A stretch of DNA of 41,619 bases, taken from positions 1 through 41,619 of the forward strand of contig CAYOWK010000036.1 of the NCBI GenBank assembly GCA_964407665.1, given 5' to 3'. The notes under the pieces are model-generated. The model saw only the letters and a list, made by a program, of their open reading frames with translations. It was not told the DNA's origin and made no database searches. This document shows, piece by piece, positions 1-7,580 of this stretch (the stretch's first letter is position 1; each line of letters begins with the position of its first letter). Position numbers and translations under genes: made by a program. Origin of the DNA: CAYOWK01 sp964407665 (GTDB lineage: Bacteria > Pseudomonadota > Alphaproteobacteria > Caulobacterales > Hyphomonadaceae).

Positions 1-111
1 GAAATCCTCGACGGCAAGCACGACGACATCCCCGAGCAGGCCTTCCTGATGTGCGGCCCGATCGAGGACGCCATCGCCAAGGCCCAGAAGATGGCCGCCG
101 AAGCCGCCTGA
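1..111 (+). CDS. atpD: ATP synthase F1 beta subunit, C-terminal end (partial)
   Basis: The window opens inside this gene; only the last 36 codons and the TGA are present. The tail reads EILDGKHDDIPEQAF, then MCGPIEDAIAKA and an Ala-rich end. This matches the extreme C-terminal helical domain of F1-ATPase beta subunits, where the segment around the FLM and I(E/D)EA-like residues is conserved. Beta carries the catalytic nucleotide sites of the F1 head and hydrolyses or makes ATP on the cytoplasmic face. In most alphaproteobacteria atpC follows within a few tens of bases. Here a terminator and a reversed gene follow instead, and atpC is found at 4730. Confidence 0.93.
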   Translation, partial: EILDGKHDDIPEQAFLMCGPIEDAIAKAQKMAAEAA

Positions 112-137
112 TCGCGGGTTTGATCTGATATTCAGGG

Positions 138-168
138 CGGGCGCGATCCAGACGGGTCGCGCCCGTTT
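138..168. terminator. Terminator after atpD, shared with the convergent S41 gene
   Basis: A perfect 9-bp GC-rich stem pairs 138-146 with 157-165 across a 10-nt loop and is followed by TTTCC on the plus strand. It sits between the atpD stop (109-111) and the convergent stop at 174-176, so it can end both transcripts. Its presence implies that atpD transcription does not read on to atpC. Confidence 0.8.
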
Positions 169-173
169 CCGTT

Positions 174-1655
174 TCAGGTCTTGATGGCGGCGAGCGCGGT
201 TTCCATCACGCGGTCCCGGCCGCTGGCGATGTCGGTCGCCGTGAGGTCGACGCGGAGGTCGGGCGTCAGGCCTGCGTCGGGTTTCGGCGTCAGCGGGAAG
301 CGGCCGATCAGCGGCAGGTCGGCTTCGAGGCCTGAGCCGGGAAGGTTCAGGAAGAAGAAGGCGCCTCCGTTGATGCCCCGCTGGTTGCCGCCGGTCGGCT
401 GGCCGATGAGCTGGCCCAGACCACGGCTCTGGATCAGCTGGGCGAACTGGAAGGTGGCGGAGCTGTTTTGCGCGTCAGTGAGGACGAGGACCTTGCCGGC
501 GAAGCGGGGCCCCTTGGGCGCGATGACTTCCCGATCGCCGCCTTCGGATTTCAGCCGGTAGAAGCCCGTACCCAGATCGACGGCGTCCTCACCCCAGTTG
601 CGAAAGGACTTGTCCCAGGTCTGCAGGAACGGGTCGAGGTCCGGCGGCGTCGTGCGGTAGCGTACGCGGCGCTCGTCGCCGTCCAGCGTGATGTCCTTGT
701 CGATCAGGCGCGCGATGATCTCGTGGCCGCAGTCGAGTCCGCCCTCGTTGCCGCGCAGATCGACGATGAGCGCGCGAGCCGCTGATGCGTCCGCCATCGC
801 GGCGTCGAGCCAGCCGCGCCAGTCCCACTTGCTGTCGTAGAGGCCCCAGTTGGGCATGGTCAGGACTGCCGCGCCCCCGCGCATCCCGAAGGTCCATTGT
901 GGCGCGTCGGCGGCCGGTCTGGCGCTCATGGCGGCCGCGCGGTCTTCGGGACCGTGCGCCGGAACGGACAGTGTGCGCTCGGCGCCGCCAGGCGCGCGGG
1001 TGCGGAGGACGAAGCCCTGCGGACCAGTCTGGAAGAGCAGGGGGTGGAAGACGTCGAACGTTTCGATCCGGGTGGAGCCGCCAATCTCGAGCAGCGCGCG
1101 GCGCTTGTCGTCATTGCCGCCGTCGGCGCGGGCGAAGGGAAGCATCGCCGCGAGGATGCGGCGGGTATCGATCCCGTCGATCGAGAGGATCACGGATCCG
1201 GGCGTCAGGGCGGGATCGCCCGACAGGTTGCGCCCGACCACCATGCGGCCGTCCAGCCAGCGGAAGTGGAAGGGAAGCCGGTTGCGGTTGTTGAACAGCT
1301 GGGCGGCGACAGCGTCGGACTGGTTGAAGAAGTTCGCATAGGTGTGGCCGCAGCGGACCGTGCCGAGGAAGCGCGAGAGGGTGACGTAGGCCTCGCCGAG
1401 GGGCTGGTCCCGGCTGAAGTCGCTCTCAAGCCGGTCGAAGCGCGCTGCGGTCTGCGCGGGCGTCGAATAGCGGTGAAGCCCCGGGTGCAACAGGGTGTAG
1501 GCCCGGCGCAGGATGGCGATGTCGCCACGGATGTCTGCGGCCCTGAGCATGGGGCCAGCCGCCGCCGGGGGCGTCGCGGGCGACAGGCTTGTACACGCAG
1601 CTGGCATGGCGGCGAGGGCGGTCAGAACGGCGCGGCGATTCAGGCTGGGTTTCAT
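174..1655 (-). CDS. S41 (C-terminal processing peptidase-like) exported protein
   Basis: The 493-residue product looks like an exported S41-family serine protease without an obvious PDZ domain. A KPSLNRRAVL n-region and a hydrophobic stretch ending in PAAC suggest a Tat-like or lipoprotein signal, though the lipobox is imperfect. The core has the S41 signatures: ALIVDLRGNEGG around residues 295-306 and TDAQNSSATFQFA near 393-405, where the second serine is the likely nucleophile. A LIGQPTGGNQRG segment follows. I chose the ATG at 1655 because the signal starts directly there; a GTG at 1691 would add 12 residues. Neither start has a good Shine-Dalgarno sequence. The gene lies against atpD, convergent with it, and downstream of the toxin-antitoxin pair, 69 bp from the toxin stop. 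The substrate cannot be deduced. Some S41 homologues are tail-specific proteases and others are TSP-like hydrolases. Confidence 0.8.
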   Translation of the reverse strand: MKPSLNRRAVLTALAAMPAACTSLSPATPPAAAGPMLRAADIRGDIAILRRAYTLLHPGLHRYSTPAQTAARFDRLESDFSRDQPLGEAYVTLSRFLGTVRCGHTYANFFNQSDAVAAQLFNNRNRLPFHFRWLDGRMVVGRNLSGDPALTPGSVILSIDGIDTRRILAAMLPFARADGGNDDKRRALLEIGGSTRIETFDVFHPLLFQTGPQGFVLRTRAPGGAERTLSVPAHGPEDRAAAMSARPAADAPQWTFGMRGGAAVLTMPNWGLYDSKWDWRGWLDAAMADASAARALIVDLRGNEGGLDCGHEIIARLIDKDITLDGDERRVRYRTTPPDLDPFLQTWDKSFRNWGEDAVDLGTGFYRLKSEGGDREVIAPKGPRFAGKVLVLTDAQNSSATFQFAQLIQSRGLGQLIGQPTGGNQRGINGGAFFFLNLPGSGLEADLPLIGRFPLTPKPDAGLTPDLRVDLTATDIASGRDRVMETALAAIKT

Positions 1656-1724
1656 GAGCGTCGATACGGCGGCGACAGCTTGCTGGTTCACGCAGTGAGG
1701 ACCACGTCTGCTCGCGGCCTCGCT

Positions 1725-2102
1725 TTACCAGAGCGTGCGCGCGCCGAGATCCGCGATGGCGGCGTCGCGGGTGACGACCGCAAGACTCTCCTCAATCGCC
1801 TGCGCTGCAATGATCCGGTCCCATGGATCGCGATGGATGAGTTGAAGCTGAGCCGCCAACTGGGCATGGCGCGGCTGGATCGCGAGCATTTCAAAACCCA
1901 GTTCGGCCGCGAGTGTCATCATCGAGGCGGGGAAGGTCGCCAGCTTTCCGAGCCGCTGCTTGAACTCGATTTCGTAGATGCTCGCCGCGCTGACAAGTAC
2001 GGCATTCTCCGGGCGTTGAATGGCTTCCGCTGCGGTGAGGCCGAGCAGTTCCGGCGAGGCGATCGACCAGATCAGGGCATGGGTATCGATCAGCAATCGC
2101 AC
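1725..2102 (-). CDS. PIN-domain toxin (VapC-like)
   Basis: This 125-residue protein has the full PIN-domain acidic set: Asp6 in LLIDTHALIW, Glu44 in SIYEIEFK, Asp92/Asp95 in HRDPWDR and Asp113 in VTRDAAI. PIN toxins are Mg-dependent ribonucleases that cut RNA in the cytoplasm and stop translation until the partner antitoxin binds them. The HRDPxDR pattern is typical of the subgroup paired with Phd/YefM-type antitoxins. The start is GTG at 2100-2102, 3 bp after the antitoxin stop, so the two are translationally linked. Length and motifs are complete, so the toxin should be functional. The exact RNA target is unknown. Confidence 0.92.
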   Translation of the reverse strand: MRLLIDTHALIWSIASPELLGLTAAEAIQRPENAVLVSAASIYEIEFKQRLGKLATFPASMMTLAAELGFEMLAIQPRHAQLAAQLQLIHRDPWDRIIAAQAIEESLAVVTRDAAIADLGARTLW

Positions 2103-2105
2103 GCG

Positions 2106-2378
2106 TCAGGCCTTGGGCTCGTCCGGGAATATCGGCCCGTCGAGGGCGTGTTCCGGCTCTGGCGCAAACACTTCGTAGGGGGTGTCCGGGCCGTCCCAGC
2201 CGTACTTCCAGCGCAGGATACCCAGCCGCCGCGCCGGCGTCGCGGCCTCGTTTACAGGCGTCAGGCGGACCGCCGGTGAGCCGTCGCGAGCGATGATGAC
2301 CTCTTCCCCGTCCAGAGCCTTCTGGACGAGCGAGCTGAGCTTGGCCTTGGCTTCGGCGATGTTCATCTGAACCGTCAT
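2106..2378 (-). CDS. Phd/YefM-family antitoxin
   Basis: This 90-residue protein begins MTVQMNIAEAKAKLSSLVQ and continues with GEEVIIARDGSPAVRL, the classic N-terminal DNA-binding and dimerisation fold of Phd/YefM antitoxins. The C-terminal half, from about residue 45, is acidic and Pro-rich (DGPDTPYEVF, DGPIFPDEP). That is as expected for the part that wraps around the PIN toxin. The antitoxin gene comes first and the toxin follows after 3 bp. The start at 2378 has no ribosome binding site but lies directly after a promoter with a palindrome, which suggests leaderless translation. A second Met at residue 5 is an alternative start. Confidence 0.9.
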   Translation of the reverse strand: MTVQMNIAEAKAKLSSLVQKALDGEEVIIARDGSPAVRLTPVNEAATPARRLGILRWKYGWDGPDTPYEVFAPEPEHALDGPIFPDEPKA

Positions 2379-2413
2379 TGGACCAACATAGTCCGGCAGG
2401 TTGGTCCAGGCAA
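2379..2413 (-). promoter_or_regulatory. Promoter and operator of the toxin-antitoxin pair
   Basis: Read on the minus strand, TTGCCT (2413-2408) and TATGTT (2390-2385) are separated by exactly 17 bp. The expected transcript start falls within a few bases of the antitoxin ATG at 2378. A perfect 9-bp inverted repeat (2379-2387 and 2400-2408, 12-bp spacer, 21 bp centre to centre) overlaps the -10 element and the spacer. Phd-type antitoxins bind palindromes in their own promoters, so this is the likely autoregulatory operator. Confidence 0.7.
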
Positions 2414-2484
2414 GTTGAGGGCTGGTTTACAGCTCGCGAACCCCTATCATGGCCGCCGGGTTTGGGACGTCTCGGGGAGGCTTC

Positions 2485-3075
2485 ATGCGAACAGGACCGA
2501 GAGCGTTTGTGCTCGCTTCGTGCGCCGCGCTGTGTGTGGCGAGTGCGCCAACTTATGCCCAGGGCGTCCTGCGCGAGGCGATTCCGGTGACGCTCGGACC
2601 GGCTGACGCCGAGCGTCTGTTCGGGGAGGCTGTCTCCACGATCTGCGTCGCCGCCATCAGTCAGGGCATCCGGGTCGCCCAGCTCCCCATGGATGTGCGC
2701 TCGGAGTTTGCCGTGACGCGCGACCCGCAGACGCGGGCGGAAGTCGGGGCCACGCCCGAGGAGACGGTCTGGGAGGCGGTCGACGCCTCGCGGGTCGTGA
2801 CGATCCGGGAAACGTCCGGTCGGTGCATCGTGATGGCGTACGGGCCCCCTGCGGCGATGGCGCTGTCCCGCCTGGCAGGCCGGCTGTCCGGGGACGCTGC
2901 GCCGTTCGAGCGGCTGATGCCCTCGCCTGGCCGGACAGGGCTGGCGCAGTCGCTGATGCGGCGGGCGGAGGGGCGCAGGGTGCAGGTGCTGTTCGATGGC
3001 TCCGAGCCGGACATGCCGGGCCACCGGTCGCGGTTCAGCGTCATCAGCGCGACGGTCTTCTCGCTGCCGGGATAG
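2485..3075 (+). CDS. Secreted two-cysteine protein of unknown function
   Basis: I do not recognise the family. The 196-residue product starts with a Sec signal (MRTGPRAFVLASCAALCVASA, cleavage likely after TYA-Q), so it should be periplasmic. The mature part has a Cys in STICVAA and another in GRCIVMAYG, a spacing that could allow a disulfide. An earlier in-frame start at 2449 exists, but the ATG at 2485 follows a GGGGAGG ribosome binding site and gives a clean signal peptide. It is the first of four co-directional genes ending in atpC. The cysteine placement and the strand-like segments after the second Cys resemble the product of 5231-5779, so the two may be distant relatives. Confidence 0.65.
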   Translation: MRTGPRAFVLASCAALCVASAPTYAQGVLREAIPVTLGPADAERLFGEAVSTICVAAISQGIRVAQLPMDVRSEFAVTRDPQTRAEVGATPEETVWEAVDASRVVTIRETSGRCIVMAYGPPAAMALSRLAGRLSGDAAPFERLMPSPGRTGLAQSLMRRAEGRRVQVLFDGSEPDMPGHRSRFSVISATVFSLPG

Positions 3076-3079
3076 CGCC

Positions 3080-3733
3080 ATGCCGGACCTCAACGAGGCC
3101 GTGGAGGCGATGTATCGGGTGTTCGAGTGCCCGCCGCCGGCGACGATCCCGGGGTGCCGCCACTGTCTGGACGATACGGAGATCGGGAGGCTGCTGACAA
3201 CGCGCCTTCGCGAGACGTCCCCCGACGATCTTGGGACCTATGCGAGCTCGGTCTTCCTGACGGTGGGGTCGACGAGCGATTTTCGCTATTTTCTGCCGCG
3301 CATCTTCGAGGTGGCGGTGAACACGCCGTCCTGGTTTCCGGGGCCGGAAATCCTGGGACGGGCTCTGGCGTCAGCGGGCTGGCTGGCGTGGCGCGCCGGG
3401 GAAGCCGGGGCTGTCCGCGAAGTGCTGGCGGCCTGGCTGGAGACGCGGTTGGCTCCGTCGCGCCCGGACGGCTACGCCATAGATACGCTGATCTGTGCGA
3501 TCGGCAGGGCGGAGGCCGACATGCAGCCCTTTCTCGACGCGGTTCTGCAGTATCCTGCCGCTGTGACGGCGTTCGCAGGGGCCAACCCGGGCGCGATCAG
3601 GCACGGATTTCTATCGAACGGTTTCTGGCGGGGTCATGACGGGGCTCTGCTCGACGCCAACAGCCGGGCCTGCGAGGCTCAGGTTCTGGCGTTCCTGCGA
3701 TCCGACGCGGTGTTCGAGATTGTCGGGCCATGA
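3080..3733 (+). CDS. Uncharacterised cytoplasmic protein with CxxC motif
   Basis: This 217-residue protein has no signal peptide. The N-terminal part contains FECPPPATIPGCRHCLDD, in which a C-x2-C and an earlier Cys could bind a metal. It is followed by a mostly helical body with SDFRYFLPRIFEV and many Trp and Leu residues. Similar hypothetical proteins with a CxxC head and a YFLPRI segment occur in many proteobacteria, but I cannot attach a function. The start at 3080 lies 4 bp after the preceding stop and the end overlaps the next gene by ATGA, so it is co-transcribed with both neighbours. It might act with the metallophosphoesterase that follows, but only the context suggests this. Confidence 0.7.
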   Translation: MPDLNEAVEAMYRVFECPPPATIPGCRHCLDDTEIGRLLTTRLRETSPDDLGTYASSVFLTVGSTSDFRYFLPRIFEVAVNTPSWFPGPEILGRALASAGWLAWRAGEAGAVREVLAAWLETRLAPSRPDGYAIDTLICAIGRAEADMQPFLDAVLQYPAAVTAFAGANPGAIRHGFLSNGFWRGHDGALLDANSRACEAQVLAFLRSDAVFEIVGP

Positions 3734-4692
3734 TCATCAGTGTGCTGGCATGGGCGGGCGCGATTGGCTGGCCGGTATTGCTGTGCGCGGTGTTCGCTAT
3801 TCGGCGGCGTGCGTTGGGGTGGCCCGGCGCTTTGGCCGCAGGCGTCATCTCCGTTGGCTGGGGCCTGGGTGTCTGGGCGTTCCACATCGAGCCCCGGATG
3901 CTGGTTGTACGCCATGTCGAGATATTCAGTCCCACATGGCGGGGCGAACCCGTGAGGATAGGGGTCGTTTCGGACCTGCATATTGGAGGTCCGCATGTGC
4001 CTCCGGCGCGGATCAGGGACGTAGTGGCGAGGTTGAACCGGGAGTCGCCTGACGTTGTGGTTCTGGTCGGCGATTATATCGGCGGGCATGACCCGGTCGG
4101 CGAGAGGTCAAAGGCCGAGCGCAAGGCAATTGAGGATGGGCTTGCTGCATTGGGCGGGCTGTCCGCGCCGCTCGGGGTCCATGCCGTCCTGGGCAATCAC
4201 GACTGGTGGTACGACGGGCCCGGGGTTGAGGCGCAGCTAGCCGGACTCGGCGTCGCCGTTCTCGAGAATGACGCCTTGAGGATCGAGCGACCGGAGGGGA
4301 GCTTCTGGATTGCCGGACTGGCGGACTTCGATTCCCTGCGGGCCCAGCCGTCCTACGGGCAGGCCCTGAGCAGCGTGACGGACGGCGAGCCGGTGATCGC
4401 TCTTTCGCACTGGCCCGACGCTTTTGCCTCGGCTCCGCCGGGAGTCGCCCTGACGATCGCGGCGCACAGCCATTGCGGTCAGGTCAATCTGCCGGTTTTC
4501 GGGCGGCCAATACACGCCTCGAACGGGTCGCGGATCTGGCCTTGTGGTCTCTACGACGTTGACCGGAAGAAGCTTTTTGTAAGCGGGGGCGTCGGCACGT
4601 CGATCCTGCCGGTCCGGTTCATGCAACCCCCGGAGGTCTCCATCCTGACGCTCCGGGCCCCGGGCATTGCGCCGCCTTTACAGGCGCGCTGA
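3730..4692 (+). CDS. Membrane-anchored calcineurin-like metallophosphoesterase
   Basis: The 320-residue product begins with two hydrophobic segments (about residues 3-23 and 33-51), followed by a complete metallophosphoesterase domain. The metal ligands are visible in order: SDLHIG, GDYIGG, GNHDWW, a SHWPD histidine and HSHCGQ. This is the arrangement of the YkuE/YaeI group of membrane-associated phosphoesterases, which act on phospholipid or lipid-A-like intermediates, but the substrate here is not evident. Its ATG overlaps the preceding stop (ATGA). The stop at 4690-4692 is only 37 bp before atpC, so atpC is probably on the same transcript. Full-length domain, no missing ligand. Confidence 0.88.
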   Translation: MIISVLAWAGAIGWPVLLCAVFAIRRRALGWPGALAAGVISVGWGLGVWAFHIEPRMLVVRHVEIFSPTWRGEPVRIGVVSDLHIGGPHVPPARIRDVVARLNRESPDVVVLVGDYIGGHDPVGERSKAERKAIEDGLAALGGLSAPLGVHAVLGNHDWWYDGPGVEAQLAGLGVAVLENDALRIERPEGSFWIAGLADFDSLRAQPSYGQALSSVTDGEPVIALSHWPDAFASAPPGVALTIAAHSHCGQVNLPVFGRPIHASNGSRIWPCGLYDVDRKKLFVSGGVGTSILPVRFMQPPEVSILTLRAPGIAPPLQAR

Positions 4693-4729
4693 GGCTGCTA
4701 GACCGCTGCCGCTACAACAAGGTGCGACG

Positions 4730-5125
4730 ATGGCCGAGACGCTTCATTTCTCACTGGTTTCTCCCGAGCGCGAGCTGTTCTCGGGCGAGGTCACGCAGGT
4801 CGATGCGCCCGGCGCCGAGGGCGAATTTGGCGTTCTGCCGCGCCATGCGCCCTTCATGACGACCCTGAAACCGGGCGTGGTGAAGATTTTTGAAGGCGCA
4901 ACCGTCACCCCCGTATTCGTGCGCGGCGGTTTTGCGGACGTCACCCCGGCCGGTCTGACCATCCTGGCCGAAGAGGCCGTGCGCCTCGCCGATGTGGATG
5001 TGGCCAAGCTGGAAGCCGAACTCGCGATCGTCCGCTCGGATGCGAACGACCCGGGCGATGAAGCCCGCCGCCGCACCGCCGGCGAACGCCTGGCCTATCT
5101 CGAGGCCCTCCGCGCGGCGGTCTGA
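4730..5125 (+). CDS. atpC: ATP synthase F1 epsilon subunit
   Basis: This 131-residue protein is a normal-length epsilon subunit of F1-ATPase, part of the central stalk, which couples rotation to catalysis and restrains ATP hydrolysis. The N-terminal beta-sandwich is clear: TLHFSLVSPERELFSGEV, then GEFGVLPRHAPFMTTLKPG. The segment FVRGGFADVTPAGLTILAEEAV follows, then a helical C-terminal hairpin with an Arg- and Ala-rich end. An upstream in-frame ATG at 4667 overlaps the previous gene and is less likely. The start at 4730 has AAGGTG 6 bp upstream. Unusually, it is detached from atpD by 4.6 kb and a terminator, and follows a phosphoesterase gene by 37 bp. Its expression therefore probably depends on the promoter near 2400-2480 or on one inside the upstream genes. 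Confidence 0.95.
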   Translation: MAETLHFSLVSPERELFSGEVTQVDAPGAEGEFGVLPRHAPFMTTLKPGVVKIFEGATVTPVFVRGGFADVTPAGLTILAEEAVRLADVDVAKLEAELAIVRSDANDPGDEARRRTAGERLAYLEALRAAV

Positions 5126-5230
5126 CGTTAAATTCGCCTATCTGGCTAAACCTTTATCCCCAATCCCTGTAGTATCCTGCAGCGGCCTGCTTCGCTGCGA
5201 GCGCTGCCGGCCGGGTTGTGGGGATTCTGC

Positions 5231-5779
5231 ATGAAGACTTTCGCCAGAAGCATCTGTGCTGCCTTGCTCGTGTCCTGCGCCGGGCTGAGCGCGGCGTCCG
5301 CGGACCCGCAGGAGGATACCGCCCCCAAGGCGTTTTCTCCGATTGTCGCGGCGACCCTGATCGACACGGTCTGCCGGGCCGCCGAGGGCGACGGCAAAGG
5401 GGTGCCCAGCTTTGCCGAGACGGCAGGTCTGGCGCCGCATGGCCTTGCGCCGACCTACCTTGCGTGGGCGCTGCCGGAAGGCGCCCAGACCTGGGCCGCC
5501 GAAGCCCTGGACGGCGAGGTCTACCTCTACGGTTATGGCGAAACGCCGCTGAAGTGCGGCGTCTCGATTGTGCGCCCCATCCCGGGGGTCACGTCGCAGC
5601 TGGTGATCGAACAGCTGGCCAAGTCGGCCAAGTCCTTCGCGGTGGACAGCACACAGGATGTGGGCGGCGGCGTGATCTTCACCCGGCTGAAATCGGCTGA
5701 CGGGCGGTTCATCGACCTGATGGACTATCCGCGCAATGGCGATGCGCCCGGCGTGCTCAAGGTGGAGCTGCTGCGGTAG
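5231..5779 (+). CDS. Secreted two-cysteine protein of unknown function
   Basis: The product is 182 residues with a Sec signal (MKTFARSICAALLVSCAGLSA, cut after ASA-D). I do not recognise the family. After a linker, DTVCRAAEGDGKG holds the first mature Cys and LKCGVSIVRP the second. The C-terminal half reads as beta strands (GGGVIFTRL, RFIDLMDY, GVLKVELLR). The layout resembles the product of 2485-3075, which suggests distant paralogy. The ATG at 5231 is preferred over an upstream in-frame ATG at 5216 because it starts the signal peptide and has a GGGGA-type ribosome binding site. The 105-bp gap after atpC makes an own promoter possible. It ends 1 bp from the convergent rppH. Confidence 0.65.
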   Translation: MKTFARSICAALLVSCAGLSAASADPQEDTAPKAFSPIVAATLIDTVCRAAEGDGKGVPSFAETAGLAPHGLAPTYLAWALPEGAQTWAAEALDGEVYLYGYGETPLKCGVSIVRPIPGVTSQLVIEQLAKSAKSFAVDSTQDVGGGVIFTRLKSADGRFIDLMDYPRNGDAPGVLKVELLR

Positions 5780-5780
5780 G

Positions 5781-6320
5781 TCAGTCCTTCGCCGCGACGG
5801 TCCAGCGCGAGAAGCGCCGGGCGACCTCGCCGTAGACCGGCGCCTTGAACGGGATCACCAGACCGGGCGTCTCCGACAGCTCGGCCCAGCGCCAGGCGTC
5901 GAACTCCGGCGTGTGGACGTCGAGCCGGACATCTGTGTCCGAGCCGAGGAACCGGTAGGCGAACCATTTCTGCCGCTGCCCGAAATAGGGGCCAGACAGT
6001 CTCGCCTTCAGTTCGGGCGGAAAATCGTAGAACAGCCAGGGTTCCAGCTCTTCGAGCTGTTCGACATGGTGGGGCTGGAGGCCGGTTTCTTCCTCAAGCT
6101 CACGCAGGGCCGCAATGGCGGGCGTCTCGCCACGGTCGATCCCGCCCTGCGGCATCTGCCAGGCGTAGGACGCCTCTCCCGGCCGGGCGCCGGCGCGGTG
6201 GCCGATCAGCACATGCCCGCGCCGCGAAAAAACGGCGAGACCGACGTTCGGCCGGTAGAGGGATGGGTCGCGCCCGCCCTCGAGCGGTTCGGGCGAATAG
6301 GTGAATGTAGAGCGGCTCAA
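5781..6320 (-). CDS. rppH: RNA pyrophosphohydrolase (Nudix)
   Basis: This 179-residue Nudix hydrolase has a perfect Nudix box at residues 59-81 (GGIDRGETPAIAALRELEEE then TG), preceded by YAWQMPQ. The following WLFYDFPPELK and the GQRQKWFAYRF segment are signatures of the RppH/NudH group. RppH removes pyrophosphate from triphosphorylated 5' ends of mRNA and so starts RNase E-dependent decay in the cytoplasm. The N-terminal YRPNVGLAVF also fits. Its ATG overlaps the stop of the yibQ-like gene (ATGA), so the two form an operon. A Nudix-RppH gene next to a divergent polysaccharide deacetylase is a familiar alphaproteobacterial pairing. Confidence 0.93.
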   Translation of the reverse strand: MSRSTFTYSPEPLEGGRDPSLYRPNVGLAVFSRRGHVLIGHRAGARPGEASYAWQMPQGGIDRGETPAIAALRELEEETGLQPHHVEQLEELEPWLFYDFPPELKARLSGPYFGQRQKWFAYRFLGSDTDVRLDVHTPEFDAWRWAELSETPGLVIPFKAPVYGEVARRFSRWTVAAKD

Positions 6321-7492
6321 TCGTGGGCTTTCGCGCTGGGCGCAGCCTGGACGCCCATCGTGGCCGAGGCCGGAGCCAGCTGGTAGCCCTTGGCCTTCAG
6401 CCCCTGCGCCCAGATGCGGAACTGTTCAATCGTGACCGGGTAGGCATAGCCCACGCCGAGCGCTTGTCCATTCTGGATCGCCAAGGCTTCGAGTTGCAGC
6501 AGTTCGCGGTCGATGGCGTCGGCGGACGGCTCGGCGTCGACGATGCGGTTGGCGACCGTGACCGACGCGCCGGTTTCGCGGGCGGCGTCGGGGAGGGCGG
6601 AGCGGTTGGCGGCGCCGTCATGCAGGAAGACCAGGCCGCGCGACTTCAGAGCTGCGAGAACCGGCCCGGCGGCCTTGATGTCGGTGGCGAACTTGCCGCC
6701 CTGATAGTTGGTGACGCCAAAATAGCCGGTCGTCTTGCCGAGCAGCAGGCTGAGGCGCCGCTTGTTTTCTTCCGGCGACACGGAGGTCAGCAGGGTCTGC
6801 GGGCCGGTGTCGACGTTGGGATAGTCGTAGGCCTCCATCGGCAGTTCCAGCAGCACTTCGTGGCCGGCGTCGCGCGCACGCGTCACCCAGGTCTGCAGGT
6901 TGTCGGCGTAGGGCACGAAGGACAGCGTCACTTCCGGCGGAAGGTCGTTGATGGCCGAGAGGGTGTGGTTCTTGTTGAGGCCAAGACCGCCGACCACCAG
7001 CGCGATCTTCGGCGCGCCATTGGCATGCGTGAACGGACGGGCGTAGGCCTGCGCGGGGGTCTGTCCGCTTGCCGAGATCTTCGGGAGGTTTCCGGCCGGC
7101 GTGCGCTCGAACAGGCCGTCCAGCGGCGCACGGGGCAGGGGTTGCGCGCGCATCACGTCGGCTTCGCCCGTCTCGCCGATCTCGGTCACGGTGAAGCTGG
7201 CGGCGAGGACTTCGCCATCTTCGGAATACTCGACGCCCGGTAGGCTCGGTTCTGCACCGGCGGCCGGATCTTCCAGATCGCCGGCCAACCGGTTCTTCAG
7301 GAGGGGTGTTGCGCCATCTCCCTTCTCGAAGAGGGCGATCTCGACGACCGGGCCGACGGCCTCCTCGCTGCCGAAAGCCTGCACGGCTCCGGCGGCGCCT
7401 GCGCTCAGGCCGCCGAACACAAGGAGGCTGACGGCGAAGTGGCTGACGCCGGTCCTCAGGGCAGAAGTCTCTGCGGTCCGCGACGCTGGCAT
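6317..7492 (-). CDS. Divergent polysaccharide deacetylase family protein (YibQ-like)
   Basis: This 391-residue envelope protein starts with a short charged N-terminus and one hydrophobic segment (about residues 15-37), so it is membrane-anchored or secreted. A low-complexity linker follows. The C-terminal domain begins with KIALVVGGLGLNKNHT and contains LSFVPYADNLQTW, HEVLLELPMEAYDYPN, GYFGVTNYQGGKFATD and LVFLHDGAANRS. These are signatures of the divergent polysaccharide deacetylase (DUF610/YibQ) family. They are strand and loop motifs of the NodB fold, but the usual metal-binding HxxxH pattern is altered, so enzymatic activity is uncertain. I chose the ATG at 7492 because it directly precedes the membrane segment; a start at 7594 would overlap the neighbouring gene. 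The gene overlaps rppH by 4 bp. Confidence 0.88.
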   Translation of the reverse strand: MPASRTAETSALRTGVSHFAVSLLVFGGLSAGAAGAVQAFGSEEAVGPVVEIALFEKGDGATPLLKNRLAGDLEDPAAGAEPSLPGVEYSEDGEVLAASFTVTEIGETGEADVMRAQPLPRAPLDGLFERTPAGNLPKISASGQTPAQAYARPFTHANGAPKIALVVGGLGLNKNHTLSAINDLPPEVTLSFVPYADNLQTWVTRARDAGHEVLLELPMEAYDYPNVDTGPQTLLTSVSPEENKRRLSLLLGKTTGYFGVTNYQGGKFATDIKAAGPVLAALKSRGLVFLHDGAANRSALPDAARETGASVTVANRIVDAEPSADAIDRELLQLEALAIQNGQALGVGYAYPVTIEQFRIWAQGLKAKGYQLAPASATMGVQAAPSAKAHD

Positions 7493-7580
7493 GGGTGTTG
7501 GGCTCCGGCACAAACTCGGATCGGCATTGTTGGCCTCAGGTCTTAACAACGGGGAAACGCTACTGCGGCGGCCTGTCGGG

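Noticed and set aside
897..2279. Long open plus-strand frame across the S41 and PIN genes
   Set aside because: It lies antisense to two genes with clear family motifs; its own translation has no recognisable domain and is a GC-bias shadow.
4667..4729. Longer N-terminus for atpC
   Set aside because: It would overlap the phosphoesterase gene, and the extra residues do not fit the epsilon family, whose start matches 4730.
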